DNA from: Plutella xylostella
Taxonomy: Eukaryota; Arthropoda; Insecta; Lepidoptera; Plutellidae
Length of the DNA: 64,000 nt
Reading direction: 5' to 3'
Assembly (NCBI RefSeq): GCF_932276165.1
Contig: NC_063987.1
Location: 2,480,001-2,544,000 of the forward strand
In this document: positions 12,715-24,829 of the stretch, in pieces
How the letters are laid out: every line of letters begins with the position of its first letter
How positions within the stretch are numbered: position 1 is the stretch's first letter
Translations under genes and position numbers: made by a program
The notes under the pieces: model-generated
Seen by the model: only the letters and a program-made list of their open reading frames with translations
Told to the model about the DNA's origin: nothing
Databases searched by the model: none

Positions 12715-13289
12715 TACGGTAGCCGGTTTCTAAAACACAATACTACTTTACGTTGAATATTTGTAGAGCTTTTTTGTCGGTGATCCTTGACAGATCTTTT
12801 TGAATGGCTGATAGCAATGTATGGGTATGGCTTAGATAAGCTAAATGGACGAGAAGTACCCTACAGTTTACACGCAAATATGAACAGTATCTTTTTGAAT
12901 CGATCACTGAGACAACTGAGAGTATGGAAAGTACACTCACGACCAATGAATAAGTTCCACTCACAAAATGTCGACACCAAAATGACCCCATTTCTTAAAT
13001 AAATTATTAAATTTTGAGTTTGATCAATATATTTACGTTTTTAGTTGGTAATATTGTGATGAGTTGTTAAATGTATTTCAATATTGTTGAAATATTCTCC
13101 ATTTAGGAATAATTCGGTGCTATTGTCATTTGTTTTTTTAACTGCTCGTGAGTGTAAATTAAGTCACTAATTTTCAATGTACCTGTATTAAAATTTACAG
13201 TCCAGTTATGATATTTATGACCCTCAAATTAAGAACGATTACAATTCCAAAGCGTAAGTTCACTGTAGACAAAGAAAAAGCTTAATCAT

Positions 13290-13505
13290 CCTAACTAATC
13301 CTAATTCTATCCTAACTTATATTATAAATGCGAAAGTAACTGTGTCTGTCTGTCTGTCTTTTACTCTTTCACGCCAAAACTACTGAGCGGATTTAAATGA
13401 AATTTGGTATACATATGGTCTAGACCCTGATAAAGAACATAGGCTACTTTTCATCCCGGAATTCCCACGGGTAAACTTTTTAAGGAGAAGCGAAGCTCGC
13501 GGGTC
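13290..13505 (+). mobile_element. Short non-autonomous Helitron-like element
   Basis: Shows ATTATAAATGCGAAAGTAAC, GTCTGTCTGTCTG, TTTCACGCCAAAAC, GAAATTTGGTATACATATGG, TTTTCATCCCGGAATTCCC and finally GCGAAGCTCGCGGG. These words in this order are typical of a very common lepidopteran Helitron-like family. A second copy lies at 59232-59430. No transposase is encoded. Confidence 0.65.
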
Positions 13506-14077
13506 AGGTAGTTAACAATAAATTCAAAGTCTAGGTATTGCATAAATAAGGGCTATTTTCTCTTATGTGTGGAACTGGGATCCTTTATTAAAGGTAATTG
13601 TGCAAAATACGCTCAGAAAGGGACAGAATTCAATTCATCAGAAAAGTATATTAGATTTGGAGTTTACAAAAGGTTTACGCTCTTATTTAAAAGGCTTTTC
13701 GTTTAGTTTTTTTTCCAATACGTCTTCTGGCGCCAATTCAGCTACGAATATGTTTTGAAATATTTTAGTATTTTAGTATCACAAATGACTGTATTACACA
13801 ATGAATCTATGGCATCGATATTAGTGACTGTTGTGATAAGTCTCAGGTTCGAATCCATTATTTATTTAATTTACAACACCTATTGTATAGAAATTATAAA
13901 GTTAGAAATAAGGTATGTAGGTATACAAAGACGGGCTGCCAAAAAGCAATTTCTTCAAACCAACCTGTATGCTATAATATAATATACGGAGGCATACTTT
14001 CCAGCCAGTATGTACCTAATATGTATGTATTACTAAGACTTGTATATAATTATCATAACTTTTATATTTTCGATGTA

Positions 14078-16095
14078 GGGCAGTTCTTCTTTTTAACCTA
14101 CATAATGAGTAAAAAATTATCCCAAATTCGAAAAAAAAAACTATAGCTTTTTGGTGAACTCTTATAATTTTTATGATAGCTTCATGTCTATTCTATCGAA
14201 AAAGGTGGTTGGCCGCGTAGTTTACCAATTTTTTCAATATTTTAAGGACATAATACGTGGATAAGGCACAAAAAATTACACCTTCGTCACATTATCTTTT
14301 ATTTTTTTTTAACGAGATAGTCTTCGTCGTTTTAAATGAAACTTTTATGTTACGCTAATAAACAAAATACCATTTTAGAAAACATATGAAGGAATGGATT
14401 TTTAGTAATAACAAAATATTTATTAAGTAGTTATTACCACTCTGTCACAATTTCAGCTAAAATGAAGCTTGTTTTTGTTATAAATATTTTTTCACTGCTA
14501 ATTACAGTAAAAAATTAACAGCATAGACGTTAACATCAATGACTAAATTTAATATGATTTTTCCAAAGTTGTACTATTTATAACATAACATATAAACGAC
14601 CAAAAATAAGTTGACTACCAGGAGACACCAATCGTTACAAAGTGGTAAACGATGTGACAGAATTGTTATTCTATTAAATATTAGGCAGGGTTTTAGAATA
14701 AAACAGTTTTATTTAATAAGAATAATTTAGTAACTTACATATAAATCATTATGGTTTCAATTTAGTCAAAGAATTAACTGGAGATATCTTTATAATTAGT
14801 ATAACTAATTAAAATCACACTTGAGAACCTCTGGAGACTGAAATATCCGTATTTCAGGAACTTAAAGGACAAATTTGTTCCAACTACATAAATTAATGTT
14901 TATCTGCACAAATAATATTTTCGACAAACTAAAATTTAAGTAATATAACGAAAAATTACGTAATTTCTTAAAGTTTTAATCAGCCATATTTCGAAAGTAC
15001 AGAAGTGGCTCTTAGAACTTGAAAAACTATTTTTTTTACTTTTTTAATACCTTAGAAGCTGGAAGGACTTTAATGTAATCATCAAACATCCGATAAATCA
15101 ATCTCCACCATATTAAACAGTCTACCACATTCATCGTCTGTTCTTGAGAACAATAGCACGAAATCACCTTTTTCACTAACGAAACTTTTTATTACCGCAG
15201 CGCAAGTGTATTGGACGTTCCTTTCGCTTCGTACTTTAACCAAAACGTGTAGTTTCTCTTCAATTTTTCGTTGATGAATATCCTCAGGTTGGAGTGTTTG
15301 GTAAGAATGTGACAGATTTGTCGTGTGACAGAGGGGTAAAATGTATTGCAAAGTCGAATAGTATTTAAACAGTAACATAAAATGTATTATTCACATGTTG
15401 ATTGCAAAGTAATCGTTATTACCAATGAGTAAATAACAAAATAATAATTTAAATATATTTTATTTTAACAATTATCTACGTGACGAAGCTGTCGCCGAAT
15501 AAACACACGCACCTCCTGTCACACTTTGCGGGTGGCCGATACGCGGTGTCTGGATCTCTAAGGGGAAATCTTACCAAGGGGGAAAAGGAGATCTTAAACT
15601 CTGATCGATGGCAATAAGGACGAGTGGCTCAAACAAATATTTTAAATGGCAACATACGTGACAGAGTGTAACTACTAAAACATTGGGTAGTGAGAGACAA
15701 TTTTTCAAATTTTTTTTAAATATTTCAGAAATATTTTAAAAATATATATTTTGTTTTACTAAATAAGTAATACCTTCTGGAGTTTAAATAAAACTTTATA
15801 TTTTATCTCGTCATATATTTTTTTTCTAACATTATGAAATATACGCAGGATGAAGTGGCAGGAGACAGCCAAGATTCGTATGAAATACACCTCTGTCACG
15901 CGGATTTACCACTCTGTAACGTAATTTTAAATACAAAAATATAAATTTATATTTTTGTAAACGTTTACAGCCGTTGTGTTTTTAGTTCAATGCACGTTGA
16001 AATATAAATAAATAAATAAATATTTGTAAAACTCATGATATTTTCCTCACAACTGGTGGAGACACAGTTATGTAGGTTAAAAAGAAGAACTGCCC
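14078..16095. mobile_element. 2,018-bp TIR transposon with TGTA target duplication
   Basis: Both ends carry the same 28-bp inverted repeat, beginning GGGCAGTTCTTCTTTTTAAC and continuing CTACATAA, without a mismatch. TGTA lies directly outside each end (14074-14077 and 16096-16099), giving a 4-bp target duplication. Inside, the word GTGACAGAGTGGTA or its complement recurs in more or less exact form near 14435, 14641, 15308, 15323, 15516, 15658, 15888 and 15907. Such repeats are often transposase binding sites. One 98-codon open frame remains on the minus strand. A 4-bp duplication suits Sola or Ginger-type elements, but I cannot assign the superfamily. It lies in the intron of the gene starting at 17.2 kb. 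Confidence 0.8.
15082..15378 (-). pseudogene. Possible remnant of a transposon protein
   Basis: A 98-codon open frame inside the 2-kb transposon. Its second half (KIEEKLHVLVKVRSERNVQY, then CAAVIKSFV and GDFVLLFSR) has the alternating pattern of a small beta-rich domain, like the C-terminal piece of some transposase-related proteins. No catalytic motif is present and stops follow at once. It may be the only surviving part of the element's protein, or chance. Confidence 0.3.
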
Positions 16096-17066
16096 TGTAG
16101 ACAAAGTGCTCAAATGAATGTATCGGAAATCTACGCCTTCAGTTTCCAATTAATAATTCCGATGCTGTTTAATATCGAAATTGAAATTAACAATATTGAG
16201 TATTTACGATAGAGTGCTTCTTGGAATTATTACATTTATATTATTGTTGGGAACTATTTCAGTCAATAGAGACTATTTGAAATAAGTAGAGTGAACAGTT
16301 TTTGAATCCTAGAATTGTTAATAAGAATAAAAATAATACCACCAAAATAAGTATGTAAGTATCACATCTGTTTATTTACAGTTTTTCTTAGATATTTTCT
16401 GATCTCATTTAAAAGTACAATAGTTACTTATTTTGGTATTCCTAATCAAGACATAATTAATTATTAAATGTTTAAGTTTTTTGTAACATAGGCTGTTGTC
16501 AAATGTTTTAGGACTGTTTTAGTTAAAACCTTTCTAAAAAAACTTACCTAATTAAAATTTAATCGCGTCGGTGTTTAAACGGATCCTGAAGCATACAAAT
16601 AAAAAATTTATAGAGAACGAGCAAATTTTTGCGAGCCCTACATATACATACATACTGAGTACAAAAGGCCTAGTACAGGTTTTACATTACCAAATATAGG
16701 AGAAAATCAGTCACTACACTAGCACTACGTTCAACGTTCATGTACTAAGATTAGGTTATTAATCACCAATAAACATTATTTAGGATCGTTCATCACAACA
16801 GCCAGTATAGAAATAGTTTAATGCGTGTACTAAGTACCTAGCTACCGTTCTATTTACCTACACAACGCTATTGTTTCGTCATCAAATTGAGGTACCTAAA
16901 TGGGTAAGTGGGTACTTAGTGTACCTACCTTGTTCAAGTAAAAGTGATGAAAATCTATATAAAAATCCTTTCTAAATTCGTGAGATGAGTGTTGTCACTA
17001 ACCTACAGGAATTAACATAAAATAATAAATAAGTACGAATACTACACTAATAGCTGAAATACATAC

Positions 17067-17255
17067 CTTATAACCAACGTTTTTTTTCGCAAAAACTAAC
17101 AATAACACATTCAACTTAACACATAATTTTAACACACACCCACAATGTTTTTATTGTTTATTTACACTATGGAAAAACTTCACGCGTTGCACTGTCAAAT
17201 TTACGCACAAATTCTCGACTTCATGACACAAATTTTATTGCACAACTATTTATAC
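17067..17255 (-). promoter_or_regulatory. Putative TATA promoter and non-coding first exon
   Basis: On the minus strand TATAAATA lies at 17255-17248. About 30 nt downstream, near 17222, is TCATG, an initiator-like site. The sequence then runs without a useful start codon to a strong donor (ATAAG then GTATGT) with its last exon base at 17067. A GC-richer block at 17290-17480 lies just upstream. I infer that this exon splices to the acceptor at 12212 of the unrecognised gene. Transcript data would be needed to confirm the link. Confidence 0.4.
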
Positions 17256-17480
17256 ATTTCCACATTCTCACGAGACAAGAGTTTTTAAAAGTTTAGAAAT
17301 GCTACATTCAATAAATGCGTCCGAAATTCGTCGGAAAACCCGAGAAAAGCGTCTGATCGGGCCGTGCGAATCTACAGGTCTAAATTTCCGAACCGCACTG
17401 CTGAATTTCCCGCGCGTCAATGGGGGAGCGAGATAGCTACACATCACTGAATGCTTTATACCAGCTGAAAGAAAGAGCAA

Positions 17481-19740
17481 GCCATATTTTTATGATTCAA
17501 CGTTTAAAGAGTAGAAAATATGAAAGCTCAGTGTATTGCATGTGTGAGTTTACAGGTGTATGAATGATGGGTGTTTAATTATGACATAATATGCAATCGA
17601 TGGTTAACTGAATACAATGTAAATTTTGTAAACCATATTCTTAGCATGTAAACTTTTTACGAGTTAAAAGACTGAGGGTAAAAAACACCCTTATGTTTTA
17701 CAAGGACATGTTTTCCTTTATTGTATATCGCTTTCATTAAATTATTTGTAAATAAAGATTATCTATAATGTACATGGAAAACCCTAGAGACCTTATTGTT
17801 AAAATGTAAGTATGTAAGTACCTAATACGTTTCTAACCTCTATACGTACAATCGTACATACTTAAGTACCTATTTATTATAACTACGTTAGGTATGAACC
17901 CTAATGAAGGTAATTGACCCATTATTATTCATTTGATTACCCCTCCTGGGACCTCCTACGGATGGAGCTACGGATGATGTACAAACATTATGATTACCTT
18001 GTAGGTATAGTCAACCAAAAGACCAAGACCCACCCCCGCGGCGCAAATAGTGTCATCCTATATAAGACTCATAGGTATAATAGAAGATATTTTATACACG
18101 GTGTTGCAGAGGGGTATACAAAGCCGACAGGGTTATTTGGCTTAGTTTACCACTTATGCCACAGCCTGTATAAAAACCAAGTAATATTTTATCGATACAT
18201 ATTAACAATATTTATGTTCCCTTAAAATTTACGTTTCTGCTTTGGGAGGTTACTTTTTTATTTATAATTATTGTTCATGGATAACCAACAGCATCTGCGT
18301 ATATGTATATATGTAGGAAAGATTTTAGACCTAGTCCACCCCGATGGCCTAGTGCGGGTTGGTGGACCACAACAAGACCTGACAACAACCAAGAAGAACC
18401 CCACAGAATGGTAACAAGGTAACAGCCACACACACAATGAAACTTATAATACTACCACTTGTAAATTTCCATCTGTGCCAACAAAGTTGTAACCTAGGAA
18501 TTTTAATTAAAAGTATTCGTAAACTTTGAATTTCGTTAAAATACCAGCGGAATAAGGACATTTTCTGAATTTTAATAGGACAGTTAGTAGATGGATGATG
18601 ATAAATCTACGTGTAAGTTATTAAGTACTTCACAAATTTTTTGGTAATTGATAAAGTTTGCCTACATGACTCTGTATTGGTGTACATATAGTTTTGTGGT
18701 AACAAACCTACTGAAATTGTCCAACAAAAAGCCTGTTTCCTAAATTAAATTTAAAAAAAAGATAATAATATGAGAAACATTTAAAATAGGTACCTACTTA
18801 ACTACTTATAAGTGAAAAATTATAAAGATATTATACTTACCTATATTATAAGTTGAAATATTGTGTGAAAAATAATAGAAGGACTGACGTCACTGGCCCC
18901 CACCACGAAACATTATTAATGCACTTTATCTAAGTGTAAAGTGGTTTTTAATTGAAATGGGAAAAATACGTTTCGGCCATGTTTCTATTCTATAAAATGC
19001 GGATTAAATTTAATTTTGATTTTCATACTATGGAATCTACCTATAGAACAACGCGGACTCGGGTGTACCCTCTTCTCAATGATAACTACCCTTTTGTAGA
19101 TCGGTGTCCCAAATTCAAAACGAGTAAAGTATAATTATTATACATATATTGCATACCAATACATAAAACTCATACTTAATACCCCTTTTGTTGGTCGCAG
19201 GTAAAAGCCAAATAACCCTAAACCAACATAAATGCTTTTTCACATCGTCTTACTTTTCAATTTCGCATGAAAATTACTTATTTCTCAGAATAATAATACG
19301 TGGAAATCTCGCTCTTGCGACATAAGGTTGTAACGGTAACAATAAATTGTCGAAAAATCTTATTAGTATGACGAATTGGCAATAACATGTACATAAGTGT
19401 ATCCACTTTGTTGTTAGCTTTGGAAATTTTAGGAGAAAATAACCTTTTCACAGTAGGAGAATGAGAAATGATGTACTTTTGAATAAATATAAATTTTAGC
19501 TGAAGTGTAGCCGAAAAATCTTCAGGGGGTAAACATCTTTTGTTTAACGACTCTTGAAAATCACCGAAATAAAATTTAACTTCTCATAGTAGGCAAGTAT
19601 GTAAGAAGTCTAACTAGACCATCAATCAAATCAAGGTTCTATGGAAAACCTTTTTTTGCGCGAGTCAGCACTCTTTTTCCACTCATTATATCACTTCTGC
19701 ATCACCTGTAAAGCAACTTTATTGTTTGATGTATTTATAG
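17481..19740. other. Intergenic, no gene seen
   Basis: AT-rich. A fragment of the 9566-type repeat lies at about 18315-18370 (GACCTAGTCCACC, GCGGGTTGGTGGACC). No supported coding region. Confidence 0.4.
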
Positions 19741-19947
19741 TGCCACAAACTTACCTGTTCCGGTGCCAGCGAACTAAATTGATCCATATCTCATTACTTA
19801 ATAATGAATTGTATATTTTAAAACATTAGATGGGTTTATTAACACCGCAAGAGTGAAATAACAATACGAGCAAACTTAATATCTTATAGAATTAAGAAAT
19901 ATTAGAGATTTATTTGAGCTGTCACCGGAACAGATAAGTTTGTGGCA
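19741..19947. mobile_element. MITE family C, copy 1
   Basis: About 207 bp with inverted ends TGCCACAAACTTACCTGTTCCGGTG (left, 25 bp read in two parts) and its complement at right. The inside has AACTAAATTGATCCATATC and ATGGGTTTATTAACACCGCA. The copy at 61626-61833 is closely similar but in the opposite orientation, about 42 kb away. Confidence 0.75.
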
Positions 19948-21362
19948 CCCGCTTACGTCCCAGTGAAGATACTTTTAATTGTCTCTGATTTCCTGGGGAT
20001 GTGATGGGTTAAACACACTTGACCTTGGCTGACTGTGTCTGGATGAGGAGAGTTGAGGACAAAGTGTTGAATGACCCCAACTATGAACGTAAATTAACGG
20101 CAAGAGATACCGATTCTAAAATTATAGTTCAACTTTAAAACTATAAATATCGATTGAAGACTAGAAGTACAACAATGTTTACAAATCTTAAATAATGTTA
20201 ACATACAATTTGGTATGAGTGTTTATATTTAGACAGAAGGTTCATAGTGATATGAATCAATTCTGAATTCTGACTACGATGCTTCTCAAGAGTTGGGTAG
20301 ATGTAGGTATGTAATTTTATATGTATTCATCACGCATTAATACATTCACAATAAATATCATTAATAACGAGCAATGAAAAAGTCCCAGTGTGTTCCAGAA
20401 AAGCACCAAATTGGAACATTTTCATTGCTCGCGTGCGTATTATAGATAGAAAGATAGAATATCCTTTATTTGTACACAACACACATGAAATAAAGTTACA
20501 TAACTTAAATACTAACACATATGTACAAAAATGGCGGCCTTATCGCTTAAAGCGATTTTTTCAAGACAACCTTAGGGTGGAAGAATATTTATATGATCAA
20601 AGAGGGGTCAGGTGTACTAAATAATAATATTGTTAATCGAGAAGAACGAAAAACTCTCATTTTCATTCCTTATTTCGAGTTTTCACCATCGCACTTCAAA
20701 AGTATCAACCCACAAGGATTTCTACTTACTTTGGAAAAACTAAAACTCATATCGATGACTTTACATTAATGCTAAGAGGAGTCTGTCTTTTACGACACAG
20801 GGCAACCTAATGTGCATCATAAAATTTGTAACAATTGTATAATGAATTTTTCCATTTTCATTTTCACTTTAATAATAAAATTTATGTTACGCCTCTTCCG
20901 TCTTAATTCTTTAGAACGAAACAATTTTAAACGGAACCGCGGACCGAATTATATCGGACGCTTTATTCCTGGCTCTAACTGAAGTGATGATTGGAATAAT
21001 GTTTGGGTATAAACCCCAATACATTTTATACCTTATCATGGTCGATTAAAGCTGCTTTTTGACCCATTTAATCAGAACCTAAATTAGTTTTGAGTGTTTA
21101 TTACGAGCGTATATTGAGGATGACGATCAAGAGTGAACATTTTTGAAGTCCCAGCTGATTACTTTGAAGGTGTGACGTAATGTATTTAGGATTTTCGTTT
21201 CGTTACACATTTTATGTACATTACGCTCAGCCTTTGAGAGGGAATTTCGGAATGCTGAGTGTAAAAAAGCCAGGCATCTGAAATAAACCTAAAGTACTTC
21301 AATTGGACCTTTAAAAAATCGTGTTGGTAAAAGCCCTAACGAAATATATGCGAATAGGTTAA
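19948..21362. other. Intergenic with old retroelement scraps
   Basis: About 20030-20075 resembles the RTE C-terminal region (TCTGGATGAGGAGAGTTGAGG then AAAGTGTTG). The LINE tail at 20447-20585 is listed separately. No gene seen. Confidence 0.35.
20447..20585 (-). mobile_element. LINE 3' end, minus orientation
   Basis: AGATAGAATATCCTTTATTTG followed by ATGGCGGCCTTATCGC, TAAAGCGATTTTTTC and AAGACAACC. This is the reverse complement of a LINE 3' UTR common in Lepidoptera, whose tail is made of TTCTAT units. Similar sequence is at 29430-29590. Confidence 0.55.
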
Positions 21363-21563
21363 AGAAATAAAGTAAGTACAGCAAAACTATACCACGAGCT
21401 GTTATGGTGAAGGAATATATATATCGTGAGGAAACCTGCACAGTGGACCTGCGTGGTGGGAAATGGTCCAAGCTAAGGACCTTAAGGGAATATGCATATT
21501 TAGACCTTAAGGGATTATGCATATTGTACAAAGGTTCCATTCGAGAGAGCCAGGTGCATTTAT
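21363..21563 (+). mobile_element. tRNA-related SINE body, 5'-truncated
   Basis: Shares TACCACGAGCT, GGTGAAGGA, ATCGTGAGGAAACCTGCAC, AGTGGACCTGCGTGGTGGGA, AATGGTCCAAGCTAAGGAC and CGAGAGAGCCAGGTGCA with the complete SINE at 51374-51711. The tRNA head is missing. Part of the 3' half is duplicated in tandem (CCTTAAGGGA..TATGCATATT twice). Confidence 0.65.
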
Positions 21564-22014
21564 TATATTAAAACACCCATATAATAATATAGTATAAGTA
21601 ATACAAATATCTAACCCACCAAAACTTTCAACACTTTATTACAAATATAAACCTTTATTCTAAAAATCGGAAGTCAATAGTTATTACCTATTTATTATTG
21701 AGTTTCTTACTGTATTCAGACTATTCAGATGCCCGTTCTCTGATTTCTCATATCCGATTTAACAAAAATATCCACTAGACGTCTTCTTTTGTCAGACAGC
21801 GATATTGCTTTTATAGTTACCTATACTGAATATCGATACTATCGGCTCTTAGCTTTACGATAGTTTTTGAGCTTATAGCTCAAAACGTTAACTAAGATAG
21901 TCAACGTTGAACCACACTCTCGCCTCACTGTACTAACGCGATATATTTAAACACCGGACGTAGATTTAAAAGTTGTTTCAGGGATAAAAAGATAATTCTC
22001 TGATGTAACACTTA

Positions 22015-22155
22015 GGGTCTGTTTCACAATGTCTGGTTAGTGGCTACCTGACGGATAAAATACATGCTGTCACTCTCTGTTATTATTTTTTAGACAGTGA
22101 CAGCATGTATTTTATCCGACAGGTAGCGACTAACCAGACATTGTGAAACAGGGGC
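22015..22155. mobile_element. Foldback MITE family A, copy 2
   Basis: 141-bp hairpin with ends GGGTCTGTTTCACAATGTCT and its complement, and TTA on both sides (22012-22014, 22156-22158). A 3-bp TTA duplication is typical of the PIF/Harbinger superfamily. Near-identical arms mean the single strand can fold back almost completely. Confidence 0.85.
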
Positions 22156-22385
22156 TTAGTAATAAACGTTTCCTGATATTATGCGTGTTTGCCAAAAGGA
22201 GATTTTCAAGACAGGCTATGAAGGCAAAATGTGGTGGAAGAAAAGTTAGTTATTTGAATACAAAAAAAAGTGGTAAGTTCTCGTTTATATTTATAGTATG
22301 TGAGTGAAGCCAGAGTAATGTAGGTAATCCTTGGTTAATTTTTGTTTATTTTAGTATGCTGCATGTTATACCATATGATAAGCCC

Positions 22386-22538
22386 CAGTTTCACCTAACT
22401 GTTAGATACATAATAACAAGGGATTAGTTATTGACTTTTGACACATTTGTCAAGAATGTAATATGGAGATGACGTATAATTGATGACATTACAATGTAAC
22501 ATGGGTGTTAATGATCTAACAGACTATGGTGAAACTAG
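22386..22538. mobile_element. Foldback MITE, unclassified
   Basis: Inverted ends CAGTTTCACC..CTGTTAGAT (left) and ATCTAACAG..GGTGAAACT (right), with a weakly palindromic centre. Only about 230 bp from family A copy 2, but different in sequence. Confidence 0.5.
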
Positions 22539-22916
22539 GCATAAGGTTATTGATACTAGCTATTGTCCGTAAGTTTCGATCGCCTTGAAAAGAGGTAATG
22601 ATGGGGACTAGCAGTAGCAGCAGCAGCCTATGACGATCAAGGAAAAAATATTAAATCCAGAATCCCGAGTGTGAAGAAACAGGAAAATGTGTGTCGTTTA
22701 TAAATAAAAAGAACTAAAATTCAAAGGAGACAGTTTGTCATAATTTATATTCGTTAATCAATCATTTTTATATGAGTCGGATTTGGGTTTTCTGTTCGTG
22801 TGCCACGGAAATAGAGTGTTACACCAACAACCAAACAAATGCTGACTTTTTATAATTTTTGACTTTGTATTCTATACTTTGCAAGACTTTTCAAAGGGCT
22901 ACGCAAGTCATACTAG

Positions 22917-23035
22917 CGCGTGGTTCGTTATCGACATCGTTACACTCATTTAATGCACGTTCCACATATCACAGCGCCGTATTTATGATGAATCGCTATA
23001 TGGTGATGCTTAGCTACGTCGATAACGAACCCGTG
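22917..23035. mobile_element. Small foldback element
   Basis: Left arm GTGGTTCGTTATCGACAT pairs with right arm CGTCGATAACGAACCCG. A related end lies near 53550-53612 (GACGTCGACATCTACGTCGG, then GTCGATAACCAACCCG). Confidence 0.45.
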
Positions 23036-23039
23036 TAGC

Positions 23040-24825
23040 AGCAGCAGTGCGTCAACTGGGAACGGATCAAGATCAACCACTCCCCACTCGTCAAGTCGCG
23101 CGCCACGCGAGTTGGCATCTTCTGTTTTTTTATATCATCAACTCGCGAGCCCATGTAAAGTACGGTCAGATGCAAACGAATTGAAACTAAAAAATATAGT
23201 TAAATATTGTCTCCCTGGCTGATTAGCATAAGAAGGTACCGACTAGACAGTCGCCATTAAAGAAGATGCTTTGATTTCGCGATAAAGATACAATAAAGCC
23301 TATGTTGGAAGTGCGGAATGAGGCAAAAGGGGATGTGACCTATAACAATAACGCATGATACCCAAGTTTGCTATCTCTCTCATCCCGTGCGCAAATTTTA
23401 CCTGTCATAGCTATGTCCTTCAAGTTTTTGTTGCAAAAACCGGTTTAAGGCTGTCACTAAAGCTGGAAGAAAATCAGAATCTGTCAAATCTAGTGAGGGG
23501 GGGTTGAGGTATGCGGGGCGTTCTACGGACAATGACATGAAATTTTAACATAGTACTCGAAAACATAAAAGTGAAGACATGCCACTTTGTTAAAAATATA
23601 CTAAGTAAGTAATATTGTTTTGTGATACGAAAATATTTATTTTTATTTGAAAGTATTTTTAATATTTAATAATTAATTATATATAAAGTCGTACCCGTGC
23701 CGATATTTATACAGGTTGTTGCAAAAAGGGTTTAATACTATGCCGAAACCTACGTGTGCAGCATGTTATTGATGTTATTTCTAAGCCAGGAAATGAAATC
23801 AGAATGTAAAAAAATCGCGAAAATATTATCAGAGTTTAATAGTTCAGGGTGTTGTATTAAACTCTGCCCCCGTGTAATAAAAAAAGTATAGTTAGCCGAA
23901 AGGGCGTTACTCAGGCGTCACTCTGAAAAACTTTTATCCTACGTAATTTTTTATATTCATGAAAAAAACGCTTCTTCATATAATTTTTTTTTGGTCACGT
24001 GACCTTTTAGTTAGACGACCTGTTTTTTTTTGGTGTTTCAAAAGCAGAACAGTAGTTTGCAGAACTCTGCATATACAGGGTGTCACAAAAGGTTACGTAG
24101 CTGGCAAAGGGATATGGAGAGGTCACCAGAAAAATAATAACATGTAAGTACCCCCGCAAGGGAGTACATTAGTACAAGGCGAGAGTGTGTATTTTTTTTA
24201 AGTACTTATGTGTATTTGGGATATGATAGAAATAATATTTTTGTTTCTTAAAAACCAAAAAATTTACACCTTGCTGCGCTTTTTTGCTCACTGTAAGTAC
24301 ACCTACAAATATTGCTGTATTAAAAAAAACGGTTTTGTTATAACGATTATAAAAAAAAAGTTATTTTCATGTCAAGGAGCCATTTACCTAATTACGATTT
24401 CACTCAACAGCAGGTGAACTGAAAAAATAAGTTCTAGTTCTATCATCACTTTAGATCGCAAACATTGTTACTCCACTTTTCTCGGCGAAAAGTACTCTTT
24501 GGTGTCAATAGAAACGTTTTTTGAATTCACATGTTTTCCTCTTTATTCGAAAAAAAAAAACTGTATTCCGCATTTTACCATTTGTTTTCCTCTAAACCCC
24601 AAACCGTGATTTTTAAACAAGAAAACTTAGTAATTATACCCTTTATTCTCATATACAACGTGCGATGTAGGCGAACGTGAACGAAAACTATGCAATAAGC
24701 CTTTGTTTTTATTACTACTTTAGTAAATTACAATAACATACTCAACAATGTTAATTTTTTTTTGCAATGTTATGTTGTTAAATTAAGATCTAATATTTTA
24801 TTAACATGAAGTTACTTTCAACTTT
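23040..24825. other. Intergenic, no gene seen
   Basis: At about 23709 and 24077 there are single ends of Tc1/mariner-like MITEs (TACAGGTTGTTGCAAAAAGG; TACAGGGTGTCACAAAAGG). No supported coding sequence. Confidence 0.4.
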
Positions 24826-24829
24826 TTTT

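Noticed and set aside
13820..13860. tRNA-like B box (AGGTTCGAATCC)
   Set aside because: No cloverleaf or A box at the right distance; probably a SINE scrap.
17914..18225. 103-codon plus-strand frame
   Set aside because: Part of it (GVAEGYTKPTG) comes from the GGTGTTGCA-type MITE end and the rest has random composition; no start context or splice signals.
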